Shown here: positions 51,291 through 61,100 of the stretch, piece after piece
Layout of the letters: each line of letters starts with the position of its first letter
Position numbering within the stretch: the stretch's first letter is position 1
Source of the DNA: Hippophae tibetana
Lineage: Eukaryota > Streptophyta > Magnoliopsida > Rosales > Elaeagnaceae
NCBI GenBank assembly: GCA_037013495.1
Contig: CM072810.1
Location: 56,902,843 to 56,966,842 of the forward strand
Length of the DNA: 64,000 nt
Direction: 5' to 3'
The notes under the pieces: model-generated
What the model was told of the DNA's origin: nothing
Database searches by the model: none
What the model saw: only the letters and a program-made list of their open reading frames with translations
Made by a program: the position numbers and the translations under genes

Positions 51291-52368
51291 TTCCTTTTTC
51301 TTTTCATTCCGACAGCAATATAAAACTACAACAAATAACTAAAGTAAAAAAAATGAAACAAAGAATAATTGAAAAAATAATAGAAATGAAAATGAATAAT
51401 ACCTACAAGAAGGTACGAAAATAGTGAGATAAAATATCTCTTGAAAAAAAATGTAAAGCACAAACAAACTTCAAAAAATGCAAAAGAGGACCTAAAAATG
51501 GAGAAAGATGAAACATGAGCACTGAACGTGAAGTGAAATAGAGAAACAGGGCAAGCCATTAACAAAAGAAAAAGAAAAAATGAACCAAAAAATAAATGAA
51601 ATCTTGAAAGAAGAGAAGATGAAAATGGAGCCGTGTTAGCAAACGTCTAAAAATAGCGTGACTTCTTCAAGAACAGGGATTGGAAATTGGTAAATAAGTG
51701 AGAAATGGTGTGATTTCTTCAAGGACGATGTCAGTTAACACAACAAAAAAAAGAAAATGAAACGAGTAACCAACCTTGAATAAGAGGGGCTGAAAATAAT
51801 GAACCAAGAACAACAGCTGGAAAGCGAGCAAGGAATTTCGTGAATGTTAAAAAAATGACCTAAAGAGAAGAAACAAAGTAAGAACGAGGACTGGAAAAAT
51901 GAACCAGAAAGAGTCTATGAAGGAGCTGAAATGGGTTTCACAAATAATGAGTATCAATCTATTCATAAAATAATAAAGGATAATAATGTAAATTGCTTAT
52001 ACCCAAAACAAATGTGATTTTCTACTTATAAAAAAAATGCTATTTACACTGAAAGAGTCTATAATGGGTAATTAAGTGAATTAATTTAATTATATTTACT
52101 ATAAAATTTAAAAATATTTTTTTAATTTTTAAAACAAAAAATCAGCTAAATAATTCTAATTGCCCAAATTAAAATCCCCTTTAATCCTGATATCTCTAAA
52201 AACACCACAGATAACATATTGATGAAAAAAAAAAAGACATAGGTCAAGAGAAAAACAATAAAGAAAGAAAGAAAATAGTAAATCCAAAACATGCAACACA
52301 ACTCACAAAAGAATGATAAAGAAGACAATAGAATACGAACTAAAAATAAATGAGATAAAAGGAAACAC
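51291..52368. other. AT-rich spacer with dispersed duplicate pieces
   Basis: No gene seen. It holds a ~70-bp segment (51455-51522) repeated at 54158-54225, and the GAATAAGAGGGGC piece near 51779 shared with the satellite edge. Two similar strings, GTGACTTCTTCAAG and GTGATTTCTTCAAG, occur at 51657 and 51709. Confidence 0.6.
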
Positions 52369-52444
52369 CTTCAATTATCTGAATGATTTTCTTCACTTTT
52401 TGCTTAGACCCATCACAATGTATATTCACTCCGAGTACAAAAGT
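52369..52444 (-). pseudogene. HIPP-type protein, exon 2 remnant (HMA domain start)
   Basis: 76 nt following acceptor TTTACAG: T-F-V-L-G-V-N-I-H-C-D-G-S-K then Q-K-V-K-K-I-I-Q-I-I-E, ending at a G|GTGTTT donor. In the family the metal-binding motif is C-D-G-C; here the second cysteine is serine, so copper or other metal binding by this site should be lost. The following exon with the rest of the HMA fold and the isoprenylation tail was not found downstream to 51.3 kb. Confidence 0.68.
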
Positions 52445-52602
52445 CTGTAAATTGGGGAAGAAAAAAAACAAAAGAAACATTGGAAACATCAAAACAATAA
52501 GATTCTTAAGGAAAAGACTAAATACAACTTAGCTATTAATAAAAGAAAATAAAATTAACTTAATTGTTCAATGGAAACAGAAGATTTTAAATAGTGAAAG
52601 AC

Positions 52603-52641
52603 CTGAATCTTCAGGAGATTAAAGTCTTCATCTTCAGTCAT
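52603..52641 (-). pseudogene. HIPP-type heavy-metal-associated protein, exon 1 remnant
   Basis: 13 codons, MTEDEDFNLLKIQ, starting at an ATG and ending CAG|GTCTTT. This is the typical N-terminus of a group of plant heavy-metal-associated isoprenylated proteins. The adjoining exon in the right order and spacing supports the call. Confidence 0.65.
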
Positions 52642-54157
52642 TTCTTAAGTGCTGTTTGAGGTGAAAAATTAAAACTTCCACTCTCTCCACTTCTCTGACT
52701 ACAAGTAAAGAGAAAAGGGGATAAAATATCTACTGTCTAGGCTTAAAATTAGAATAGAGGAGTTGAAAGATAAAAAAGGGTTGAACTTGAATTGTTGAAA
52801 TGTAAGTTAAATTATTATTCTATGACTAGTACATTATTGTTGATTTGTTTATTGAGTTCTTCCTCCCTCAAAAACAAACAAAACAAGAGCACATGGGTCT
52901 TCAGTTTAAGTGTGAAATAAATTATAATTATAAATAAATAAAAAGAAGAAAGTTAGATAACAATAAGAATACATTTACAGACCCAAATGCCAAAGCAAGG
53001 AACAAAAAATCACCAACAGAGAGAGGAGAAGATAAAATGACAAAAGAAAGTCAGAAAGTGGGTTTTTTTAAAAGAAAAAAAGTAGAAAGTAAAATGTGAG
53101 AGGTAGAGGAGAAAAGAGGGTGAAAAAAGGAAAGAAAAGTTGTATGCTCTGAAAATTGAAATGATGTGAGGTAACGTTAAATACAGAGGTTGGACTTTGG
53201 AGATATTGAAATACAATAAAAGACGAATAGTGATTTGACCGTCCTACTTCTACCCCAGTAGCTACTCATGTGTACTCTTTCTTTGTGACATTGATTGTAG
53301 CTTTCACTTCTCTTGAGAATGCAATGAATATGTTATATATACTTCACCAGAAATTAAAGATTCTTATTAGTAATATTTATATTCTAACTTAATAAAATTA
53401 AAATTAATGTAAATTCTTTTGAAAAAATATATAATAAAAAATAAAAATAAAATAACTCATATTTTATACCAATTATATTTATAGCATATTAATTATTTAT
53501 TTTCCCTAACAAATAATTTATACTGATATTTAATCTAATTAATATGGAATATCACATTCTTGATAAATAATTTATCTTCTACCATTGTGGTTTTTTTTAG
53601 CCTTATTGTACTAACAATATTTTCATAACGTAAAATATTAATATTCAAATAATTTAATGATGATATATTTTTGTTAAACATAGTAAACACTACATAAATA
53701 CATTAGGAGTTGGTATTTTTGGAGTATTATTACTCCTATTAGCTTTAAATTACTCCTATTATTCATTTTGGTTCGTTTAAACTTTAATAATACTTTTAAA
53801 GTATACTATTCATTGTGATTGTTGTTAACATTGATCAAAATAACTATTAGTAATATAAATATGGATAATTCAAACATATCATTTGAGAATAAAAATAAAA
53901 AAATATTAAAATAAGAATAAATATACCTTAAATGTATCAAATCCGATACAATGGATACATACGATACAATCTTAACAACATACCATTAATATATCAAATA
54001 AGAGCACAGTTAAACTCTTTTCTTTTATTTTTGCAAAAATAACAAGAGCACAATTAGATTTCAAATTTTTATTATCTTAAAAATGTTAGAGAGATGAAAT
54101 TGCCCATCACTCACTAGTTTAATGATAAAGAATTAAAGATGCTGCTTGTAATTTTGA
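52642..54157. other. AT-rich intergenic DNA, no gene seen
   Basis: About 1.5 kb with only short ORFs and no motif I recognise. The first part may include the promoter and leader of the HIPP remnant (a CT-rich stretch near 52680-52700 upstream of its ATG). Confidence 0.5.
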
Positions 54158-54225
54158 AAAGCACAAACAAACTTCAAAAAATGCAAAAGAGGAAGTAAAA
54201 ATGGAGAAAGATGAAACGTGAGCAC
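54158..54225. repeat. Second copy of a ~70-bp flank segment, cut by the LTR
   Basis: Matches 51455-51522 with few differences and ends GTGAGCAC exactly where the LTR begins. In the other copy the sequence continues TGAACGTGAAG, so the retroelement inserted into a copy of this segment. The last bases, AGCAC, are the candidate 5-bp target site duplication. Confidence 0.7.
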
Positions 54226-54715
54226 TGATGAACGAAAACCGGCATCGCCGATCTTCGCAAATACTTTGGTTTTAATATTTATAAAACTCTCGCAAGTGCA
54301 CGAATCATTTCGTAGAAAATGATAAGTATACTCCCAAGGTCGATCTAAGGAAGGAATGTATGTGGTTTTTAACTTATTATTCAATCTTTTAAAAACGAAA
54401 TTAAATCCTAAACATCCTGTCACGATAGTTTGGTTTTGTGTGTTCCTAATCTAATAACATAAAATAAAACATATATACAGATGAATTAAATATAATCTAA
54501 AATCATAAAAATAAACATAGATACAAATTCAATAAATAATTATCTAGAAATAAACATATATACGGATTCAATAGATGTTCATGCAAATTTTTATCATTTA
54601 TATTAGCGGAGTATTTATGGATATAATAACTAAATTAATTATGCTTGCTCATATTAACTAGGTTATTAAAGATATAAATTGACATTTTATTGATTCTCTC
54701 TTTTTTATATAAATA

Positions 54716-54869
54716 CCACCTTTGGTGGGGTTAGATATTCTTTGTTAACTAAACAAATCAATTAACACCTATGGGTGGGGTTGATAACTAATATGCTTAA
54801 TTAAATTAATTCCTTTTTCTAAGAGATTGAAAATGAACCATTTAAATGCCACCTTTGGTGGGGTTAGAC
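54716..54869. repeat. Three spaced copies of a CCACC-GGTGG hairpin in the LTR
   Basis: CCACCTTTGGTGGGGTTAGA at 54716, CACCTATGGGTGGGGTTGA at 54767 and CCACCTTTGGTGGGGTTAGA at 54849. Each forms a 4-5 bp stem with a 3-4 nt loop. They lie downstream of the inferred transcription start, so they would be in the R/U5 RNA. Confidence 0.7.
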
Positions 54870-55632
54870 AGTTTAAACTTTATTCAAGGTGTCCAAATTA
54901 AACCTAAGAATTTAATTATCCGAGTACTAACTTTCAAGTTTTAAAACCACTATTGAAAACATGTTGTCAATACATTTTCACATAATAATTCTTATAAAAA
55001 CTTTTGAAATAGAGTTTCACTCTAACTACCGGGCGATTGTACCAACAAATAAAAGAGCACTACTCTAAATTAGACCGGATAACTAAACCTTAAAATCTAA
55101 TTTTCGGGTTTAAGTTTGTAATGAAAAATAATATATTTCTCTCTAACATTCTTAATATAAAATCTTGAATAAAAACAAAATCAATTCATTTTAAAGATTT
55201 TTACCTATTTAATATTTCGCAAGCATAACAACGTCGTTATTACATCATTTTTACTAAACAGCTAGCATAGTTAAATTTAACCACAGACAAGTTGAATATA
55301 ACATGTAAGAATAAAGCATAAAAATAACTGTAAAGAAAATAAAATCCTTACAGAACTTCGACGCTATTCCCGTTGCTAGAAAACCTCCGAGCGGAATTTG
55401 CACTTCCATATATTGAATCAAAAATCTAAATTATTACAAAAACATTACAAGTTCCTCTCAAAAAGAGAAGAACACTAAACCTAAGAGAATTGAACTAAAA
55501 ACTAAGAGAAAAACTAAGAAAAGCTTAGAAACTTAGAAAGAAACTAAGAGAAACTAAAAACTAAGAAATGAGAGAAAGAAAGAAGAGAGAAGTGAGTTTT
55601 GAAGGTGTGATTTGAAGTGAATGGAAGGGGGG

Positions 55633-55640
55633 TATTTATA
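55633..55640 (-). promoter_or_regulatory. TATA box of the LTR promoter
   Basis: Minus-strand CTATAAATACC, with a CT-rich leader running from about 55605 downstream, as is usual for plant LTR promoters. A start near 55600-55610 would make U3 about 690 bp. Confidence 0.7.
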
Positions 55641-55718
55641 GGTGAGGATGGAGAGAAAAAATGAGTAAAAAAATGTTAAAAAAATATTAAAGAATGTAAA
55701 AACGCGTATTGGACTTGC

Positions 55719-55749
55719 TGATGTCATCAATGACGTCAGCATGACGTCA
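55719..55749. promoter_or_regulatory. Triple TGACGTCA-type bZIP site cluster
   Basis: TGATGTCA at 55719, TGACGTCA at 55731 and TGACGTCA at 55742, spaced 12 and 11 bp, about 80-110 bp upstream of the TATA box. Tandem TGACG motifs about one helical turn apart are the layout of as-1-like elements bound by TGA-class bZIP factors. Binding here is inferred. Confidence 0.6.
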
Positions 55750-55761
55750 CAGGGGCGGCTG

Positions 55762-55767
55762 CACGTG
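55762..55767. promoter_or_regulatory. G-box (CACGTG)
   Basis: Perfect CACGTG in GCACGTGAA, 12 bp beyond the last TGACGTCA site and further from the TATA box. G-boxes are bound by plant bZIP and bHLH factors. Single-site evidence only. Confidence 0.5.
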
Positions 55768-56010
55768 AAAAATGGGGCGAAAACGCGTTGGGCGCGCGGA
55801 GGGGGGCTGCTGGGGCGCTGCGCGCGCGCGCTGGGGCTGTCGCTGCGCGCAGCTCGGCGCGCGTGAACAGTGCCAGCGCGCTGCGCTGCGCGCAGCTTGG
55901 CATGCCAGCGCGCGCGGGCGCGCGCGGAATGGGCGCTGGGGCGCGCGCGGCTGGGCGCTGGGGCGCTGGGCTGCGCGCACGGCTGGGCTGCGGCGCGCAA
56001 TTTCCGTCTT
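55768..56010. repeat. GC-rich, CpG-dense repeat block in U3
   Basis: About 240 bp of CGCGCGC, GCGCTGGGGCGC and CTGCGCGCAGC variants inside an otherwise AT-rich LTR. The overlapping alanine/arginine-rich ORFs on both strands follow from the composition. GCTGCGCGCAGC is a perfect palindrome and several stretches could fold. Confidence 0.8.
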
Positions 56011-56297
56011 TTTGACATTTTTGACCTTTTCGACCCATTTCGTCCGATTTTTCCATGTTTGTTGACCTTTTCTCACTTATTTGTTGATATATTTGTGATG
56101 TATTGCTTCAAATATTCCTCTTTGAGTCTTTACATTGCGTTTTTAAGCCAAAATACCTGAAAAACAATAAAAATACCCGTGATTCCGAAAAAGACAAATT
56201 TATATAAATATATGATAAAACATATAAATATATGTATTTTTAATCAATTAAGGTACATAAAATCATGGTTATTTTAGTGCTTTTTGAGCACTCATCA

Positions 56298-56310
56298 CAA
56301 CCCCCAACCA
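56298..56310 (-). other. Polypurine tract
   Basis: Minus-strand TGGTTGGGGGTTG directly before the LTR terminus TGATGAG. This is the position at which plus-strand DNA synthesis of an LTR retrotransposon is primed. Confidence 0.7.
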
Positions 56311-57176
56311 GCTTCTTGCTAGTCTCTTAGCAAGAGAAGCGATAAAAGCTAAAAATTAAACTATCCTAAATCACTTTCGTGGATTGAAACGGTTGCATTT
56401 AGCCTATGCAACAAGCCGTTAAACCCCTAGGTTGCCCTAGTGGACGAGTTTGAGTCTCGTGAGGGTTTTCAGTAATGATACCCACAAACATTGAACTAAA
56501 TGTAAAGATAAAAACAATCAAATCAAAAATTAAAATTACAACACAATCAAAAATTTAATTTAAGAGTAAAAGAACACAACATATCACAAAAATATCTCAT
56601 ACTTTTTAATCTCCTTTAAGATCATAATTAAAATCTCAAGCATAAGTTATTTTAATCTCTTTAAACAATCATGATTTTATTACAATAATTAGTCGAAAAT
56701 CATTTTCATATTTCATTTCAAAAATGTATCAATTTAATTTTACCCAATTTCAGTGTCATGAATCAGTATTCGCTTCGACTCTATTCCTCACAAGTCAATA
56801 CTCTCAAAGCACTGAATCCTATGGGTTCAAACACTCATACTAATATATATGCGAAAGAGTTGATGTATAGAAATGAACTAATATGTTCGCATATGTATAA
56901 AGAATAAAGGCTCAAAGTGTTATTTTAACATTGATCTCATGAAAGGAATCGAATGTATAAATTATAAAGATATCATATACAAAAATTATTTTCATGCATA
57001 AATCAAACTCATTAAGAAAGAATTTCAAGATATATGCTTTAACAAATGAAGAAATTGCAATGACTTTTTAGGGAATTACTTCCTATATCTTTCTTTTGTA
57101 ATTAGCCTTTACTCACAACTTTGTAGGCAATGTGGGTCATAGTATGTAGATGATACTATTTTTTTTTATCTCTCTA

Positions 57177-57207
<31 letters not shown>

Positions 57208-57820
57208 GAGTCAACCCATGTACAGATTGTACATTTTTTTGGATTTTGGTGAGTGGTTAATTTTTTTGGCTTTTCTGTTTGATCTTGGTTTAGGTAACCC
57301 CAGATATGTCTTTTTGTTTTTGTAACAGTCATGCATAAATGAGATATAAGCATATACTATCAATTTCTACTCAAATCATTTAATCTAAGCAAAAATAATA
57401 ATCAAAAATATATGATACTCTATTAAGATGAGAAAAAATTCATACATTCAATGCTAATACCTATAGAGATCATCTAAACTTTTTGAATAAATAAGAAATG
57501 TGTTTGGAGTAGAAAAAATATATATTTCACTCTGAATAAAAGAAATTAGGCTCAAATTATATCTCACAAGGGTAGTCTCCACTAAAAAAAAATTCATAAA
57601 CACCGATTTTGGGTTTAATATAATTTCCACATTTTATCAAGAAATACTAGTTATGACAAAAACTAACTAATTATCAAAAATAATTACAAAATATTTCATG
57701 ATATGTTTTCAAAAATTAATCTAACAGTACCAAAGACTTTAACTATTTACTTAAATTTGATTTAAAGATATGATACATTTTTGTGATAATTTTTTTTTTA
57801 TATATAGCATGGTAACTTTT

Positions 57821-57860
57821 CACCACCCCCAACCTAGAACTTACATTGTCCTCAATGTAA
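57821..57860 (-). other. Internal purine tract with 8-bp hairpin
   Basis: Minus strand: TTACATTG-AGGA-CAATGTAA, a perfect 8-bp stem with a 4-nt loop (57841-57860), then CTAGGTTGGGGGTGGTG (57821-57835). The G-run resembles the polypurine tract at 56298, so it may act as a second priming site or mark an old element boundary. I recall this type of motif from other Athila elements. Confidence 0.55.
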
Positions 57861-58127
57861 CAACTGCAAATTAAAGATAAAGAGAAAAGAGGAGAAAGAT
57901 TACCTATTTCTTGAGAATGTGTAAGTAGTAATGAAGAAATGCAGGTGCATCCATCATATTCATCATTAAAGTGTATACAGACAGATCGCTGTGAACTTCT
58001 AACATCTCAACAAATATTTTAGTTTTAACAATTTTAAAAATTATTCACATACAAGGAAACTAAAATAAACAATAAAATTAAGTAAATAAAACAAATAACA
58101 AAAAAAAAAAAAAAATTACCTAACATG

Positions 58128-58175
58128 ATGGGTTGCCTCCCATCCAGCGCTTAGTTTAACGTCTTAGCAAGACGT
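58128..58175 (-). other. Two-hairpin cassette after the pol stop
   Basis: ATGGG-N6-CCCAT at 58128-58143 and ACGTCTT-AGC-AAGACGT at 58159-58175 (plus-strand reading). Both are perfect inverted repeats, and the cassette ends 12 nt past the pol stop codon. A homologous cassette lies at 63598-63647. Confidence 0.6.
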
Positions 58176-58187
58176 ATCTTTTTGGTG

Positions 58188-61100
58188 CTAAGGGTTACTC
58201 AGCCAAATGCAATCCATTTCAGCAATGTTGTTTGGTTCTTCCACATAAGGCTTGACACGATGGCCATTACCTTTGAACGTTTTTTGTGTCTTGGAGTCCA
58301 ATAGTTCGACTACTCCATGTTCAGATACCTGAACTATTTTGAATGGTCCATCCCATCTTGATCTTAGCTTTCCTGGAAACAATCTCAAACGAGAGTTAAA
58401 TAAAAGAACTTTCATTCCAGGGTGAAGAGTCTTAGGAACTAGCCTCTTGTCATGATAGCGCTTAGTACGCTCCTTGTATAATTTGGCATTCTCATAGGCT
58501 TCATTCCTAATTTCTTCCAACTCATGAAGCTGGAGTACTCGTTTTTCACCTGCTTTATCTAAATCCATGTTTAGCTCTTTAATTGCCCAATAAGCCTTGT
58601 GTTCAAGTTCAACTGGAAGGTGGCACGCTTTCCCAAAGATTAACCGGTAAGGGCTCATCCCAATAGGTGTTTTGTAAGCGGTGCGGTATGCCCATAAGGC
58701 ATCATTTAACTTAAATGCCCAATCCTTCCTTGAAGGACGCACAGTGCGTTCCAGTATTCCCTTGATTTGCCTATTACTTACTTCCACTAATCCGGAAGTT
58801 TGAGGATGATATGGAGTAGCTACCTTATGTGTGATGTTGTACTTGTTTAGTACTCCATCAAAGAGTTTGTTACAAAAATGGCTACCTCCATCACTTATTA
58901 TAGCTCTAGGCGTTCCGAACCTACTGAATATGAAATCTTTCAAGAATTTCACAACAACATTAGCATCATTGGTTTTGGTGGGGATAGCTTCTACCCACTT
59001 GGACACATAATCCACAGCAACCAAAATGTATTGAAAACCATTAGATGGGGGAAAAGGACCCATAAAGTCAATCCCCCATACGTCAAAGAGTTCAACGACT
59101 AAATTAGATGTCAAAGGCATTTCATCTCTTTTGCTTATGTTTCCTGTTCTTTGACATCTATCACATTGTGCACAAAACATATGAGCATCTTTAAAAAGAG
59201 TGGGCCAAAAGAATCCAGACTGTAATATCTTACGGGCTGTCTTTTCTCCTCCAAAATGACCCCCACAATGAAGTTCATGACAAAAAGTCAGAATGCTCTT
59301 ATGTTCTTCTTCAGGTACACATCTCCGGATGACTTGATCTTGACCAATCTTGTATAAATAAGGGTCATCCCAGAAATAGTCCTTAATAGTTTTGAAAAAC
59401 CTTTTCTTTTCCTGATATGAAGTGTTAGGTCGCAAAACACCAGTGGCAAGATAGTTTACAATATCAGCGTACCATGGGTTCGGACCTATGAAAAATAACT
59501 GTTCATCAGGAAAGGTTTCAACTATATCGTCATTACTCTCATCTTTAAGAGAATTAAAGTCAGAAATCAACCTAGACAAATGGTCAGCTACTAAGTTTTC
59601 ACTGCCTTTCTTATCCTTGATTTCTAGGTCAAATTCTTGTAAGAGTAAGACCCACCTGATTAACCTTGGCTTGGCATTTGGTTTACTTAATAGGTATCTT
59701 AAAGCAGCATGATCAGAATGCACAATCACTTTAGATCCTACTAAATAAGACCGAAATTTGTCTAAAGAGAATACTATAGCCAAGAATTCCTTTTCAGTGG
59801 TGGTGTAATTCATCTGGGCATCATTGAGTGTTTTGCTAGCATAGTAGATGACATGTAAACGCTTTTCCACTCTTTGTCCCAGGACTGCTCCTATTGCATA
59901 ATCAGAAGCGTCACACATTATTTCAAAGGGTAAAGACCAGTTTGGTGCCATTATAACAGGGGTAGATGTGAGTTTATCTTTCAAGGTATTAAAGGAGGTA
60001 AGGCAGTCATTGTTGAAATCAAAATCAGCATCTTTGGATAGCAAGTTACATAATGGACGACTTATTTTAGAGAAATCTTTAATAAATCGTCTGTAGAATC
60101 CTGCATGTCCCAAGAAGCTTCTTATCCCCTTCACAGATGTAGGGGGAGGTAGTTTGGATATCAATTCAACTTTTGCCTTATCAACTTCAATACCCTTGTT
60201 TGAAATTATATGTCCTAAAACTATCCCTTGTTGAACCATAAAATGACTTTTCTCCCAACTAAGGGTTAGATTGCATTCAATGCATCTTTCTAAAACCAAA
60301 GTCAATTTATGTAAGCAATCATCAAATGAGTTCCCAAAGACAGAGAAATCGTCCATGAAAATCTCAATGAATTTTTCCACCATGTCCGAGAAAATAGATA
60401 TCATGCATCTTTGGAACGTGGCAGGGGCATTGCATAACCCAAATGGCATTCTGCGAAAAGCAAATGTCCCAAAAGGACATGTAAATGTGGTCTTTTCCTG
60501 ATCTTCTGGTGCTATGGGTACTTGATAATATCCAGACAGTCCATCCAAAAAACAGTAAAATTCGTGCCCAGCTAATCTTTCCAACATTTGATCAATGAAT
60601 GGAAGAGGAAAGTGATCCTTTTTCGTATATAAATTTAGTTTCCTAAAATCTATACACATTCTCCATCCAGTGATTATTCTAGTGGGCACTAATTCACTTT
60701 TGTCATTTTTAACAACTGTTATCCCAGATTTCTTTGGTACCACATGCACTGGACTAACCCACTTACTATCTGCAATAGGGTAGATAATCCCTTCTTCTAA
60801 TAATTTAAGAATTTCCTTTTTAACTACCTCTTGCATGTTTGGGTTTAGTCTTCTTTGGGCCTCTCGTACAGGTTTAGCACCATCCTCCAAGTTGATCTTG
60901 TGCATACACATTGTTGGACTAATGCCTCTTATATCACCTATACTCCAACCTATAGATTTCTTAAACTGTTTAAGCACTTTGATGAGTTCCTTTTCTTGTG
61001 GTTTGGTCAAGGTTGAAGAAATTATCACTGGATAAGTTTCTCCCTCTCCCAAAAACACATATTTTAAGTGCTCAGGTAAGACTTTGAGTTCAAGTTCAGG

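Larger units (their letters stand above)
54226..56297 (-). mobile_element. 3' LTR of an Athila-type retrotransposon
   Basis: 2072 bp, bounded by TGATGAACG on the left and GCACTCATCA on the right (plus strand), so the termini form a TGATGA/TCATCA inverted repeat. It is followed at 56298 by a polypurine tract (minus strand) and preceded by a point where a duplicated flank segment is interrupted. It contains a TATA box, upstream promoter motifs and a CT-rich leader. The partner LTR is outside the window, so the two cannot be compared here to date the insertion. Confidence 0.82.
56311..58187 (-). other. 3' internal region of the element, no env-like ORF
   Basis: About 1.9 kb between the pol stop and the polypurine tract, AT-rich and without an ORF of note. 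Some Athila relatives carry an env-like ORF here; this one does not. It does hold hairpins at 56323, 56444, 57841 and 58159, a second purine tract at 57821 and a long T tract near 57170-57204. Confidence 0.7.

Noticed and set aside
55554..56160. Alanine/arginine-rich ORFs on both strands
   Set aside because: Composition of the GC-rich LTR block; overlapping open frames in all phases and no domain.
56400..56480. Possible tRNA-like fold near the 3' LTR
   Set aside because: Only one short stem (ACGAG/CTCGT at 56444-56460) is convincing; no cloverleaf or T-loop consensus was found.
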